Shown: positions 51,953-61,097, numbered from the stretch's first letter. The stretch is DNA of 64,000 nucleotides from Muricauda sp. MAR_2010_75 (GCF_000745185.1 NZ_JQNJ01000001.1:3578501-3642500), one strand, 5' to 3'. Numbers and translations are program-made. Notes: generated from the sequence alone by a model not told the origin.

Positions 51953-52543
51953 TTAAAAATGTACACGACTTCCAAGTTCCATCAAAGTAAAGGGAACCAA
52001 GGGCATACTTTCATTGTAATTGGTAGCCAATAAAAATTGGTAGTTGGCAAATGGGGAAACATAAGTGCCTTCGCTATAGGAATCGTATCCCAATCCAATT
52101 CCAATGGGCACCACAAACATTCCTTTTCCTTTTTTGCCTATATTTTTCCATCCATTTTTCGTGGGAATATACCCGTCTTTGGGACGTTTGGCGTATAAGT
52201 AACCCACCCCTAACTTAATTTCAGAAAATGCATCGTCAACCATGTTGGGCCGCCACAAGGCTTGGGTTTGAAACAAAAGTCCACCGCCAACCGTTTTGTT
52301 GCCGTACCAGATCATTTTGAATTGTTGCACCCAGTTTCGGTTTCCATTATAGCTCACTTCGGTACCCAATCCAATCCCTATATTTTTAAAAAGGGACTTT
52401 TTGTCTTTAAAGGGAAGGGATAGTGAGTGAAATTCTATGCTAATGATTAATGGAAAGTTTCTGTGATTTCCTTCATCCCTCTGAGCCAAACTGGATTGAA
52501 CCATCAAAGTGCACAAAACAAATGCTATAAATACTGTTCTCAT
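51953..52543 (-). CDS. Small exported barrel-like protein of unknown function
   Basis: The 196-residue protein has a signal peptide (RTVFIAFVLCTLMVQSSLA), then a beta-rich body with alternating aromatic residues and a terminal aromatic (GSRVHF), which is typical of small outer-membrane beta-barrels. I recognise no named family. It is followed by the serine hydrolase on the same strand. Confidence 0.6.
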   Translation of the reverse strand: MRTVFIAFVLCTLMVQSSLAQRDEGNHRNFPLIISIEFHSLSLPFKDKKSLFKNIGIGLGTEVSYNGNRNWVQQFKMIWYGNKTVGGGLLFQTQALWRPNMVDDAFSEIKLGVGYLYAKRPKDGYIPTKNGWKNIGKKGKGMFVVPIGIGLGYDSYSEGTYVSPFANYQFLLATNYNESMPLVPFTLMELGSRVHF

Positions 52544-52645
52544 TTTTGATTGATTTGATGGTTCAAAAGTAGGAGGAGAGAAGAGCAGCGGTCAAGGAAA
52601 AACTTGGTCTTTTCCTTGAAGTGTAGTAAAATTTAGGTTGAAATG

Positions 52646-53461
52646 TCAGTCAGATGTCCGAAACCAGCGCTTAAATGCAGGTGCCTTGGTGCGACTTACT
52701 GGGATTTCTGACGGAAGTGCACTTTCTTCTACCAGAGAAACACTGATTTTCCCATTTTCAAGCTTAATGAATCCCATAATTTGATCTCGGTGGGCAATAA
52801 ATTGCCGGTTGAGCCTAAAAAATAGGTTTGATGGAAGCTCCGATGCAATTTTTTCCAGTGGAGTGTCCAAAAAATACTGTTTTCCATCCATGGTATACAA
52901 AACCACATATTCACTTTCTACGGAAAAGCCCGTAATGTTTTCAAAGGGAATCCTGTTCTCATTTTTACCCTCACGCACTAAAAAACCAGTTTGCAGTTTT
53001 TGTTTTTCCAATAATACTTGTTGTGCTGTTCCTTGCCATTGATAGTAATAATGAATCATTACATAAATGGCATTGATGAAAAAGAACCAAATGGCAATAA
53101 TAAAGAGGTCGTAATTGTAAAAACTGGAATGGGCCCATTTCCCTTTCACAATAAGGCTGGAAAGTTCGGTCAAAAAACTGATGATGAACAGTCCTGCAAA
53201 GGTGGTGAGCAAAAACTGTAAAGTAACGCGTTTTGCAAATTGTGTATAAACTATCTTTTTATCGAGCCACAAAATAATTCTCCGCACAGCAAGCCAAGCC
53301 GCATAACCAATTAGTGTATCTAGTGTATAGGTAAAAGCAAACCACCAATCGAACTTTACATTGGCGTAGGTGAGATAGTAGTTAAAGGCACTGATAAATG
53401 GAATGAGCACCAAAAAAAGGGGAATATCTGGATAATATGGTGACTTTCTATTTGATTCCAT
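52646..53461 (-). CDS. LytTR family transcriptional regulator with membrane domain
   Basis: The 271-residue protein has about four transmembrane helices (YPDIPLFLVLIPFISAFNYY, FAFTYTLDTLIGYAAWLA, LQFLLTTFAGLFIISFL, FIIAIWFFFINAIYVMIHYY) then a C-terminal LytTR DNA-binding domain (about 170-265) with RIPFENITGFSVESEYVVLY, DTPLEKIASEL and FFRLNRQFIAHRDQI. LytTR domains bind DNA as a beta-fold. Because the input domain is membrane-embedded, it can respond to an envelope signal without a separate kinase. The target genes are unknown; the barrel protein and serine hydrolase downstream are candidates. Confidence 0.88.
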   Translation of the reverse strand: MESNRKSPYYPDIPLFLVLIPFISAFNYYLTYANVKFDWWFAFTYTLDTLIGYAAWLAVRRIILWLDKKIVYTQFAKRVTLQFLLTTFAGLFIISFLTELSSLIVKGKWAHSSFYNYDLFIIAIWFFFINAIYVMIHYYYQWQGTAQQVLLEKQKLQTGFLVREGKNENRIPFENITGFSVESEYVVLYTMDGKQYFLDTPLEKIASELPSNLFFRLNRQFIAHRDQIMGFIKLENGKISVSLVEESALPSEIPVSRTKAPAFKRWFRTSD

Positions 53462-53521
53462 AGTACTTTACCGTGGATAAAAGTAAACTATACGCTGAAA
53501 TTTAGAAATATGAATTTTAAA

Positions 53522-54286
53522 TTAGAACTTTTCAAATACCCCAAGTCCAAACAGTGCAAAATCATATTTTACCGGGTCGATTGGGTCGAGTTTTCTTAGT
53601 TTTTTATCCAGTTCTTGTAGTGCCTTGGCATCGTTTTGTTTCCGTTTGAGCAGCTTTAGTTTTCGGGCTACATTACCTGAATGTACATCCAACGGACAGG
53701 AAAGTTGGGACGGACTTAAACTTTTCCAGATACCAAAATCAACTCCGGTACTGTTGTCACGGACCATCCAACGCAAAAACATGTTAATGCGTTTGGCTGC
53801 AGAACCTTTGTTGGGGTCAGAAATATGTTTTGTGGTTCGTGGCAAATGAGGGAGTTCAAAAAATACCTCTTTAAACTTGGAAATGGCAGACTGCAAGGAA
53901 TCCTTTTCTTGATTTTTACTGAAAATAGATTCCAACCCACCATGATTTTGGTAGCTATTTTTCAAACTTCGCAGAAAATAGTGCAAATCCAGCCCATTGA
54001 ACGTTCGATGGACAAAAGGAATTAATTTGTCCAGATCACCTTCTGAATTATTTATAATGAAGTCATGCGGTGCATTGTCCAAAAGCTCCATTAGTCGAGA
54101 AGCATTGTTGATAATACTTTTTCGATTTCCCCAAGCAATGGTCGCGGTTAAAAAACCACTGATTTCAATATCCTCTTTTTTGGTAAATCTATGCGGAATT
54201 TGAAGCGGGTCATCTTCCAAAAATCGGGGATGGTTGTACTGCACCACTTTTTCATCCAAAAATTCCTTTAGCTCCGACTGGGTCAT
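53522..54286 (-). CDS. TIGR02757 family protein
   Basis: The 254-residue protein matches the family by its start QYNHPRFLEDDPLQIPHRFTKKEDIEISGF and by ATIAWGNRKSIINNASRLMELL, LPHLPRTTKHISDPNKGSAAKR and LSPSQLSCPLDVHSGNVARKL. The SCPLDVHSGNVAR segment with the conserved Asp and His suggests a nuclease- or glycosylase-like fold related to helix-hairpin-helix repair enzymes, but no activity is known to me. It is cytosolic. It starts five bases after the LolD-like gene stop and is co-transcribed with it. Confidence 0.85.
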   Translation of the reverse strand: MTQSELKEFLDEKVVQYNHPRFLEDDPLQIPHRFTKKEDIEISGFLTATIAWGNRKSIINNASRLMELLDNAPHDFIINNSEGDLDKLIPFVHRTFNGLDLHYFLRSLKNSYQNHGGLESIFSKNQEKDSLQSAISKFKEVFFELPHLPRTTKHISDPNKGSAAKRINMFLRWMVRDNSTGVDFGIWKSLSPSQLSCPLDVHSGNVARKLKLLKRKQNDAKALQELDKKLRKLDPIDPVKYDFALFGLGVFEKF

Positions 54287-54291
54287 TTTAA

Positions 54292-54954
54292 TTAAGAAAC
54301 GATGAGACCATCCACCATGGTCAATTTTCGGTCGGCCATATCGGCCAATTCAAGGTTATGGGTCACAAGAACAAAAGTTTGTCCAAATTCGTCCCGTAGC
54401 TTAAAAAATAGCTTGTGAAGGTTATCCGCACTTTCCGAGTCCAAATTTCCACTGGGTTCATCGGCCAGAACTATGGAAGGCTTGTTCATAAGAGATCGCG
54501 CCACAGCCACACGTTGCTGTTCACCTCCAGACAGGGCATTGGGTTTATGGTGGTACCGGTCTTGGAGTCCCAAAAAATCCAAAAGTTCCTTTGCCCGTTT
54601 TTCGGCTTCTTCTTTAGGTGTTTTTTTGATGAATGCCGGAATACAAACGTTCTCCAAGGCCGTAAACTCTGGCAACAATTGATGAAATTGAAAAATAAAA
54701 CCAATATGTTCGTTCCGAAACCGGGCCAAATTCTTATCATTTAACGCAGTTACATTGGTGTCATTGATGAAAAGGGTACTTTCCCCAGCATTTGAAGGCG
54801 AATCCAAGGTGCCCAAAATCTGTAATAGCGTGGTTTTACCAGCTCCTGATGCTCCAACAATGGAAACTACTTCTCCTTTTTGAATCTTCAAATCAACACC
54901 TTTTAAGACCTTGAGGTCTCCGTAGTTTTTTTGAATATTTGTGGCCTTTATCAT
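54292..54954 (-). CDS. ABC transporter ATP-binding protein (LolD-like)
   Basis: From the ATG at 54954 the product has 220 residues. Walker [11 protein letters not shown]-loop [18 protein letters not shown], signature [13 protein letters not shown], Walker [15 protein letters not shown] and the H-loop VTHN are complete. The [10 protein letters not shown] pattern and length are typical of LolD and MacB-type ATPases, which drive lipoprotein release or export. No permease gene is adjacent, as is common for Bacteroidota LolD. The longer frame to 55029 is unlikely because it adds residues not seen in the family. Confidence 0.88.
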   Translation of the reverse strand: MIKATNIQKNYGDLKVLKGVDLKIQKGEVVSIVGASGAGKTTLLQILGTLDSPSNAGESTLFINDTNVTALNDKNLARFRNEHIGFIFQFHQLLPEFTALENVCIPAFIKKTPKEEAEKRAKELLDFLGLQDRYHHKPNALSGGEQQRVAVARSLMNKPSIVLADEPSGNLDSESADNLHKLFFKLRDEFGQTFVLVTHNLELADMADRKLTMVDGLIVS

Positions 54955-55094
54955 GAAAATACTTCTCGTTGTGAAAATACGGATTACAGCTGAGTGGGCA
55001 AAGATGTACCTTTCAAATAAGTTTTCCAATGGTATTACGACTATTTGCAGAAGAATAAGTATTTGATTCAGATGGTAGAATCACAAACTTTGTT

Positions 55095-55102
55095 TAACTT
55101 TG
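55095..55102 (+). promoter_or_regulatory. Candidate -7 promoter element for msrA-folE
   Basis: TAACTTTG matches TAnnTTTG. The msrA ATG at 55110 follows after seven bases, so the transcript would have almost no leader. No clear -33 element. Confidence 0.45.
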
Positions 55103-55109
55103 AAACTTA

Positions 55110-55670
55110 ATGGATAAACAAAACAAATCAGTACTAGAGACCGCCATATTCGCTGGCGGTTGTTTTTGGTGCACAGAAGCCGTTTTTCAGCGACTCAGTG
55201 GAGTAGAGGAAGTACTCTCCGGTTATACGGGAGGTACCATTAAAAATCCAGCGTATCGGGAAATTTGCACAGGAAGGACAGGACATGCAGAGGCGATAAA
55301 AATTACATTTGATCCCTCAAAGGTCTCCTATGTTGAATTGTTGGAGGTGTTCTTTGTCACCCATGACCCTACCACTTTAAACCGACAAGGTAACGATGTG
55401 GGTACCCAATACCGAAGTGAAATATTTTATACATCCACCCAACAAAAAGAACAAGCCGAAGAATTTATTGCCCTTTTGGAAAAAGAACGCATCTTTAAAT
55501 CACCCATTGTAACGGCCATTTCTGAGGAAAAACCCTTTTATTTGGCAGAGGAAGAGCATCAAAATTATTACAATGACCATAGGCAACAACCGTATTGCCA
55601 GTTTATCATTGACCCCAAAATTAAAAAGCTGAACACTCATTTTTCAAAGAAGTTAAACACCACTAGTTAA
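55110..55670 (+). CDS. msrA: Peptide-methionine (S)-S-oxide reductase
   Basis: The 186-residue enzyme reduces the S epimer of methionine sulfoxide in proteins. The active site GGCFWCTE contains the catalytic Cys21, and [24 protein letters not shown] and [20 protein letters not shown] are standard. The next cysteine in the active-site motif is Cys24, and CQFIIDP near the C-terminus carries a possible resolving Cys. There is no MsrB fusion and no signal peptide. It lies two bases before folE. Confidence 0.96.
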   Translation: MDKQNKSVLETAIFAGGCFWCTEAVFQRLSGVEEVLSGYTGGTIKNPAYREICTGRTGHAEAIKITFDPSKVSYVELLEVFFVTHDPTTLNRQGNDVGTQYRSEIFYTSTQQKEQAEEFIALLEKERIFKSPIVTAISEEKPFYLAEEEHQNYYNDHRQQPYCQFIIDPKIKKLNTHFSKKLNTTS

Positions 55671-55672
55671 AT

Positions 55673-56272
55673 ATGTCACCATACCGAAATCTGGAAGAGT
55701 ACAATATTGAAATCACCAACGAGGTAAAAGAACATTTCTCCAAAATTGTGGATGATATTGGGGAAGACGTAACTCGAGAAGGCCTTTTAAAAACCCCTGA
55801 ACGTGCCGCAAAGGCCATGCTGTTCCTAACCCAAGGGTACAAACAGAATGCAGAGGAAATCCTAAAAGGGGCCATGTTCGCAGAAAGTTATGATGATATG
55901 GTGATCATTAAGGATATTGAGGTGTATTCGCTTTGTGAACACCATATGCTGCCATTTTTTGGAAAGGCACACATTGCGTACATTCCAAACGGACATATTG
56001 TGGGACTGAGCAAAATACCCCGTGTGGTAGATGTATATGCCCGAAGATTACAGGTACAGGAGCGCTTGACACATGATATTTTGGAGTGCATCAATTCCAC
56101 CTTAAAACCCAAAGGTGTTGCGGTGGTGATTGAAGCAGCCCACATGTGCATGATGATGCGTGGAGTACAAAAGCAGAATTCTGTGACCACAACTTCCGGT
56201 TTTAGGGGTCAGTTTGAAAAGATTGAGACTAGAAATGAGTTTTTGAAACTTATCAGTTCTGATTTGTCCTAA
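55673..56272 (+). CDS. folE: GTP cyclohydrolase I
   Basis: The 199-residue enzyme makes dihydroneopterin triphosphate from GTP, the first step of folate and pterin synthesis. Zinc ligands Cys88 and His91 lie in [19 protein letters not shown] and Cys159 in [11 protein letters not shown]. The core [17 protein letters not shown] and [17 protein letters not shown] are typical. Cytosolic homodecamer in known cases. It starts two bases after the msrA stop, so the two genes are translated from one message. Confidence 0.96.
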   Translation: MSPYRNLEEYNIEITNEVKEHFSKIVDDIGEDVTREGLLKTPERAAKAMLFLTQGYKQNAEEILKGAMFAESYDDMVIIKDIEVYSLCEHHMLPFFGKAHIAYIPNGHIVGLSKIPRVVDVYARRLQVQERLTHDILECINSTLKPKGVAVVIEAAHMCMMMRGVQKQNSVTTTSGFRGQFEKIETRNEFLKLISSDLS

Positions 56273-56312
56273 GGGATTTTCCCATATCGAGCAGATTTCC
56301 TAATTTTCCTGA

Positions 56313-56609
56313 ATGGCAGAAGAGAAAGACCCAAAGTACCGTAATCTCTTTTTGGGATTGTTGCTTGACGGCATAGGAATGTTGTCTTTTATGATTCCTG
56401 GAATAGGGGAGTTCTCCGATGTAATCTGGGCTCCAATTGCGGGCTGGCTCATGACCCGTCTATACAAAGGAAAAGTTGGCCAAGCTGCCGGTTTAATTGC
56501 CTTTGCCGAAGAATTAATTCCGGGTATGGATGTTATACCAACCTTTACCCTCACTTGGATTTACACCTATTTGCTGAGCAAAAAGAAAAACCTTCCTGTA
56601 AAAGATTAA
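56313..56609 (+). CDS. Small membrane protein of unknown function
   Basis: The 98-residue protein has two hydrophobic segments (NLFLGLLLDGIGMLSFMIPGIG, GLIAFAEELIPGMDVIPTFTLTWIY) and glycine-rich turns. The motif MIPGIGEFSDVIWAPIAGWL recurs in small flavobacterial proteins without assigned role. It begins 40 bases after folE on the same strand, so it may be on the same message. Confidence 0.65.
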   Translation: MAEEKDPKYRNLFLGLLLDGIGMLSFMIPGIGEFSDVIWAPIAGWLMTRLYKGKVGQAAGLIAFAEELIPGMDVIPTFTLTWIYTYLLSKKKNLPVKD

Positions 56610-56626
56610 ACCTATAATTGGTAAGA

Positions 56627-56683
56627 TTGAGCACAGTCGAAACCTCTTTATTGTGAAATAATTGAGTTCTCGACTGCGCTTCT
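56627..56683. repeat. REP-like imperfect inverted repeat between convergent genes
   Basis: TTGAGCACAGTCGAAA (56627-56642) and the complement of AAGCGCAGTCGAGA near 56668-56681 form an imperfect stem with a 25-base loop. The core GAGCxCAGTCGA is shared with the repeat at 31007-31055. It lies between the small membrane protein (+) and the TonB-dependent receptor (-), again at a convergent junction. Confidence 0.7.
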
Positions 56684-56690
56684 ATTTCTG

Positions 56691-58949
56691 TTATAATCCT
56701 ATGCTTAAATTAAAAGCAATGTTTCTTCCAATATTAGCTATGCCATCAGGCTTTAGACGAGACAGGTGTGAGATGTAGGTCTTGTCAAAAATGTTATTGC
56801 CACTTATTTTGTACCCTACATTTTGCTCAAAAATCTTTATTTCCCCTCCAAATCCCATGTTGAACAGACTATAGCTGGAGGTTGGCGTTTCAAAAGCGGC
56901 CACTCTATTTTGGTCAAAATAAGATTGTATCGTTGCAAAAGCGTAGCTCTTGGATTTGGTTCCCTTGGTAGTATTCCATTCTACTCGCAGTGTATTGTTC
57001 CAACGATTGGCAGGAATTAGGGGAAGGTCTGTTTTATCTTCCAATTCACCAAAAACCATATCAAAATTACTTTCAAAATGCAGCCAATCCAGAGGGTGCG
57101 GATGTAGGTGGAATCCAAACTCACCACCGTACAATTTGGCATCTTGTTGTTCAAAAAGATAAATGGGGTCTCTCTCCCTAAATGCACCAGTGGGTTGAAG
57201 GTAAATGTAATCGCTTATAGTATTATAGAAAGCATTGGCGTACACTTCTATGTGCTGGTTTCCATATTCCATGGCAAAGTCAACTTGGACATTTTGTTCA
57301 CTATCCAGTTCTTGGTTGCCAATTTCAACCCGGTTGGCGCCGCTGTGTAGCCCGTTTGAAGTAAGCTCAGATAAATTCGGTGCTCTAAATCCAGTGGCCA
57401 AATTCAATCGGAACAAGATATTATCCGTTAAATCTGCCCGATACCCCACTGCTGCATTAAAACTGTTGAAATTCTTATCTAAAGAAGGAATGTACTCCTC
57501 ATCACCTTCAATACCACTTTCTTCCCCGTTTATAGATCTTAGATCATATCGCAAACCAAACTGCAGGTCACTTTTATTGAAATGGATATGCGAAGTGGCC
57601 AAAATTCCAAAATCATTGGTGATGGCACTGGGAATCAACACCTCTTCTCCGAAATTTTCATTCTTCTGGTGCATCCCCTGAATCCCAAAAATGGTAGTTA
57701 TGCTGCCCCATTGTGGATTGTATTGAAGGTTGTAGCTGAACGTGCTCAGGTTCATATCCAACGAAGGGCCCTCTTCTTCAAGTTCCTCTTCTTCATGTTC
57801 TTCACCTTCTTCCTCATGGTGATGTTCTTCAAACTCTTTCCTATCATTGAAAATATAGCCAAAAGTGGCCTCCAAACTGGATTTTTTAAAGAAAAAATTG
57901 GTTTTAGAACTAAGGATATGTGTCGCAATCTCTTGATTGGGCAACAAAGGTTCTCTTTGATTATCCTGTACACCAATTTCTTCAGGAATCCCCAATTTTG
58001 AAAAGTTATAGTTATAGCGGAGCTCGGTTTTAAACTTACTGACTTGGTATGCCACTCCTGTTTTTAAATCGGCTTCGTTGAAACGGGAGTTGGTAACCCC
58101 AGTACCATCGCCTGTTTCGTAATCGGCATTGGAAGCGTAAGCACCTCTGGCCAAAAACTTGAGTTTCTCTCCAGATGTTTTCACTCCGGCATTGGCTCCA
58201 TACCCCAACGTATTGGTGAAGTAATTGAGGTTGACATCCCCTGAGGTTTCCCCTGGCAATTCAAAACTCTCGGGATTTAAATAAAGCACACCCCCCAAAG
58301 CATCAGAACCATACAACAAAGAAGCAGGGCCTTTTATGACCTCTACACTGGAGATACCGGCATCGTTGATACCCAAACCATGCTCACCACCAAATTGTTG
58401 GTTTTCCAAACGAACTCCTTGAGTGTATACCAAAACACGATTAAAGCTAAGTCCGCGAATTACAGGTTTGCCAATACCCACCCCTGTGGATACTGAAGAT
58501 ACTCCGGCAATATTGGAAATACCATCGGCCAAGGTCATGGCACCATTACTCTTTAGTTCCGCGATGGATTTCTGCTCCACTTTCATCACATTCTCACGTT
58601 GCAGTTTGTGAAATGGTGTAGAGAGAACCACTTCGTCAATTTCTATGGCCGATGGACCCATTGCATAATCAAAAGTGTTGGTCCCAGAATTGATGTCCAG
58701 CGAAATGGAATACGTCTCGTATCCCAAATACGATATGACCAGTTTGTAAGTGCCTTCTGGAAGGTCCTTCAGCAAATAATTTCCATTGGCATCCGTGACA
58801 GTGCCTTTTTCCAATTGAGGGATATATACAGAGACTTGTTCTAAGGATTGATTGTTTTCTGAATCTGATATGTTTCCGCTGAGGGTGTTCTGCGCATGTA
58901 TAAATAAGGGAGTCAATGCCAAAAGCATTGAAATATAAAATTGTTTCAT
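56691..58949 (-). CDS. TonB-dependent outer-membrane receptor with His/Glu-rich loop
   Basis: The 752-residue protein has a signal peptide (MKQFYISMLLALTPLFIHA), a carboxypeptidase-regulatory-like domain (about 22-110, GTVTDANGNYLLKDLPEGTY), a plug with GVSSVSTGVGIGKPVIRGLS and SVEVIKGPASLLYGSDALGG, and a 22-strand barrel ending NIAFNLSIGL. Around residues 370-393 a loop is almost only His and Glu (EEHHHEEEGEEHEEEELEEE). Such loops occur in zinc receptors of the ZnuD type, so a divalent metal is a likely substrate. The gene upstream encodes a small His-rich protein. Together they suggest zinc or another transition metal uptake. Confidence 0.88.
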   Translation of the reverse strand: MKQFYISMLLALTPLFIHAQNTLSGNISDSENNQSLEQVSVYIPQLEKGTVTDANGNYLLKDLPEGTYKLVISYLGYETYSISLDINSGTNTFDYAMGPSAIEIDEVVLSTPFHKLQRENVMKVEQKSIAELKSNGAMTLADGISNIAGVSSVSTGVGIGKPVIRGLSFNRVLVYTQGVRLENQQFGGEHGLGINDAGISSVEVIKGPASLLYGSDALGGVLYLNPESFELPGETSGDVNLNYFTNTLGYGANAGVKTSGEKLKFLARGAYASNADYETGDGTGVTNSRFNEADLKTGVAYQVSKFKTELRYNYNFSKLGIPEEIGVQDNQREPLLPNQEIATHILSSKTNFFFKKSSLEATFGYIFNDRKEFEEHHHEEEGEEHEEEELEEEGPSLDMNLSTFSYNLQYNPQWGSITTIFGIQGMHQKNENFGEEVLIPSAITNDFGILATSHIHFNKSDLQFGLRYDLRSINGEESGIEGDEEYIPSLDKNFNSFNAAVGYRADLTDNILFRLNLATGFRAPNLSELTSNGLHSGANRVEIGNQELDSEQNVQVDFAMEYGNQHIEVYANAFYNTISDYIYLQPTGAFRERDPIYLFEQQDAKLYGGEFGFHLHPHPLDWLHFESNFDMVFGELEDKTDLPLIPANRWNNTLRVEWNTTKGTKSKSYAFATIQSYFDQNRVAAFETPTSSYSLFNMGFGGEIKIFEQNVGYKISGNNIFDKTYISHLSRLKPDGIANIGRNIAFNLSIGL

Positions 58950-58967
58950 TTGATAAATAATAAGTTA

Positions 58968-58981
58968 TTAGAATGTTCTAA
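58968..58981 (-). promoter_or_regulatory. Possible operator: inverted repeat before the TonB receptor
   Basis: TTAGAA-TG-TTCTAA is a 6+6-base inverted repeat, 18 bases before the receptor ATG in the 45-base gap between the receptor and the His-rich protein gene. It could bind a metal-sensing regulator. It is short and AT-rich, so chance is possible. Confidence 0.25.
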
Positions 58982-58994
58982 CCTGGTATATCTA

Positions 58995-59333
58995 TTATGA
59001 AACTTGTGGGGGGCCTCTTAGGGCTTGGTACTCCTTTTTGTGGGATTTAAAATGGTAAACAAAAAAGGTCTGTGGCTGCCCAAACTGGGGAGCTTCCACG
59101 GGAGTGTAGATAAATGAAGAAGGAAAGAAGACCTTGGATGCCAAGGTGAAATCATGGAATTCACAGTGAATATCCCCATCATGGATGTGTTTGTCGCCAT
59201 GTGAAACACATTTCTTTTCTTGGGTGTGCCCGTGTATGGCGTGGGCAAGTTTTATCGCAGAAGGGGTCAGTATCCCTATCGTTAATACGAGGGATACATA
59301 AATGGCAATACGTTTATTGAGAAACGAGGTCAT
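58995..59333 (-). CDS. Small exported His-rich protein next to the TonB receptor
   Basis: From the ATG at 59333 the product has 112 residues. A membrane or signal segment (MTSFLNKRIAIYVSLVLTIG..) is followed by a short region with a His cluster (HAIHGHTQEKKCVSHGDKHI, then HDGDIHCEFHDF) that includes two cysteines. These are potential metal ligands. A longer start at 59384 would add a charged 17-residue extension. It lies upstream of the receptor in the same direction with 45 bases between, so co-transcription is likely. A role as a periplasmic metal binder is an inference. Confidence 0.65.
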   Translation of the reverse strand: MTSFLNKRIAIYVSLVLTIGILTPSAIKLAHAIHGHTQEKKCVSHGDKHIHDGDIHCEFHDFTLASKVFFPSSFIYTPVEAPQFGQPQTFFVYHFKSHKKEYQALRGPPQVS

Positions 59334-59387
59334 TCGATTCAAAGATAGGTCAGCTCTTTTGATTTCATGTGTTAAGAAAACCATAAA

Positions 59388-59903
59388 CTATGGAAAAAGG
59401 AAGCCCAAGCCCAATCGTTTCAGCATCTTTTTCTCAAATTCCCAGAAGAATTGGAACTGTCCAAAAAACCATCCGATTACAATCAATATAACTTGGTAAA
59501 TGGGAAAAATCAAGAGGATACGGGCAGTCCAATATAGAAACCCATTGACATTGTCTCTTCCAAGGCCAATCCATTCGGTGAGGGGGCCGGCCAGTTTTCC
59601 TGCCAAACTCCCGGTTATGGCAAAGACGATGAAAATGGCTATCATTTCCCATTTATAGGAGACCTTCCATCTATTCTCCAGTTTTTTAAAGCACCAAACA
59701 AAAAATCGAACCAAAAGGAAATACAGCGTAATGGCAATCACCGAGACGAAAATCCATTCCCAAATGGTATTGTTGAGCCCGAATAGGTGCAGTAACCGCC
59801 TGGCAACGGTGTAAGAAGTAATCATAACCAATGCCACGCCCAAAAAAAGGTGTGTAAGTTGCCAGTTTTTAGAAATCTCCCAGCGCTTTTTTATTTTCTC
59901 CAT
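59388..59903 (-). CDS. Membrane protein, DUF6787-like
   Basis: The 171-residue protein has four hydrophobic helices and two copies of an RWxxSxxWxxxxIFxxFAxTGS-like motif (RWEISKNWQLTHLFLGVALV and RWKVSYKWEMIAIFIVFAIT), so it looks internally duplicated. Its family assignment to DUF6787 is from memory and not certain. Function unknown. It starts 31 bases after the DUF6146 lipoprotein stop and lies four bases upstream of the 59384 alternative start of the His-rich gene. Confidence 0.6.
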   Translation of the reverse strand: MEKIKKRWEISKNWQLTHLFLGVALVMITSYTVARRLLHLFGLNNTIWEWIFVSVIAITLYFLLVRFFVWCFKKLENRWKVSYKWEMIAIFIVFAITGSLAGKLAGPLTEWIGLGRDNVNGFLYWTARILLIFPIYQVILIVIGWFFGQFQFFWEFEKKMLKRLGLGFLFP

Positions 59904-59934
59904 CGGCTAAATGTTCCGATGCAAAATTAAGCTA

Positions 59935-60381
59935 TTAAATTCTAGGGACGAAAGGACCCAAGCGTTGATTGTATTTCCGCTGGAAATAAATGAAGTAATT
60001 GTAGAGCTTATAATTCACTTCATAGCCATAATCAATATTTTGATCATAGTTGATTTGCATTTCATACAGATTGGGATTGTAGCGGAGTGGTTGCATCACA
60101 CGCTGGTTCCAATTGGTAACCATGATGGCATTTCGGTTTTCCAAAAAACTTTGGGAATAATAGCCTTCCGGTCTGGCAATACTGTTCAGCCAAGTGTAAA
60201 AACCAGGTTCAATGATAATGATCTCATACTCGGTTTCATCATCCTTAATTTCCACTTCCTGCTCATCATCGGAACTAAAAACAGCCTGTTCCTCATTTGA
60301 GATATCCAACGCTTCCTTTTGAGCGGTGCAGGAGAGCAAAAGTGAGAAAATAAGCAGTACAGGTAAAATTCTCTTTTTCAT
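59935..60381 (-). CDS. DUF6146 family lipoprotein
   Basis: From the ATG at 60381 the product has 148 residues. The signal MKKRILPVLLIFSLLLSC carries an acylated Cys18. An acidic linker (SDDEQEVEIKDDETEYE) precedes the conserved part with EPGFYTWLNSIARPEGYYSQ, NRNAIMVTNWNQRV and IDYGYEVNYKLYNYFIYFQR. These motifs match DUF6146 as I remember it. Envelope-located, function unknown. The upstream terminator at 60395-60424 separates it from the DUF937 gene. Confidence 0.75.
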   Translation of the reverse strand: MKKRILPVLLIFSLLLSCTAQKEALDISNEEQAVFSSDDEQEVEIKDDETEYEIIIIEPGFYTWLNSIARPEGYYSQSFLENRNAIMVTNWNQRVMQPLRYNPNLYEMQINYDQNIDYGYEVNYKLYNYFIYFQRKYNQRLGPFVPRI

Positions 60382-60394
60382 AATCTTAAGATAC

Positions 60395-60424
60395 AAAAAA
60401 AGCCATTTGAAATTTCAAACGGCC
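60395..60424 (-). terminator. Terminator after the DUF937 gene
   Basis: GCCATTTGA (60402-60410) pairs with 60415-60423 (one G-U pair), and on the minus strand the stem is followed by seven T residues (60395-60401). It ends the DUF937 transcript before the DUF6146 start at 60381. Confidence 0.8.
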
Positions 60425-60455
60425 TTGTTAAATAAAGTTAAGGTCTTTTCTGCGG

Positions 60456-61097
60456 TTATTTGCCAAAAAGTCCGCCAAGTATACCACCCAGGCCACTTTT
60501 TTTCCTGCCTCCTCCGTTCAATACCATTCCGGCCAAGTCATCCATAACGCTACCATCTCCATCTGAATCCAAAAAGGTTTCAATCAAAGATTGCTGCTTT
60601 GCGGCTGTTCTTCCGCCGCCCATTAGTCCGCCCAACAACCCGTTAAGGCCATCTGGACTGCTTACATTTTGTTGACGTGTCTGTTTGCCCAAATAACCCA
60701 GAATAATGGGCGCTGCAATTTTTAGAATTTGGGAGATGGTACCGGCATCAATCCCCGATTTGCTACTGAGCGCATTTTCTACCTGGGGTTGCTTGGCACC
60801 AAAAACATGGCCCAATATTCCCGCTCCGTCATCCATTACGGATTGGTCCACACCACCGCCAAAAAGACCTCCAAGGTCATCTAAAATACTCCCATCATGT
60901 TTGGAGGATAGCGCATTCATCAATCCCTGCGCTCCACCTGGTGTGGAGGCATTTTTCTTCATGGCACCCATTAATAAGGGCATGGCCATACTCAAAACTT
61001 CGGCTGTCTTGTTTTCCGGTTCCCCAGTTTGGTTGGAAACACCACTGATCAATTGTTTGCCCATGGGGCTATTGAGTAAATCCAATAATCCTGACAT
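60456..61097 (-). CDS. DUF937 domain-containing protein
   Basis: From the ATG at 61097 the protein has 213 residues and begins MSGLLDLLNSPMGKQLISGVSNQTG, the classic start of DUF937 proteins. It is rich in Gly, Leu and Asp with repeats such as GGLFGGGVDQSVMDDGAG and a C-terminal GGILGGLFGK. Two DGSxxDDLxG motifs (about 85 and 185) are acidic. No signal peptide or membrane helix. Function of the family is unknown. It may be the first gene of a run, since the next gene upstream, serA, is 66 bases away on the same strand. Confidence 0.85.
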   Translation of the reverse strand: MSGLLDLLNSPMGKQLISGVSNQTGEPENKTAEVLSMAMPLLMGAMKKNASTPGGAQGLMNALSSKHDGSILDDLGGLFGGGVDQSVMDDGAGILGHVFGAKQPQVENALSSKSGIDAGTISQILKIAAPIILGYLGKQTRQQNVSSPDGLNGLLGGLMGGGRTAAKQQSLIETFLDSDGDGSVMDDLAGMVLNGGGRKKSGLGGILGGLFGK

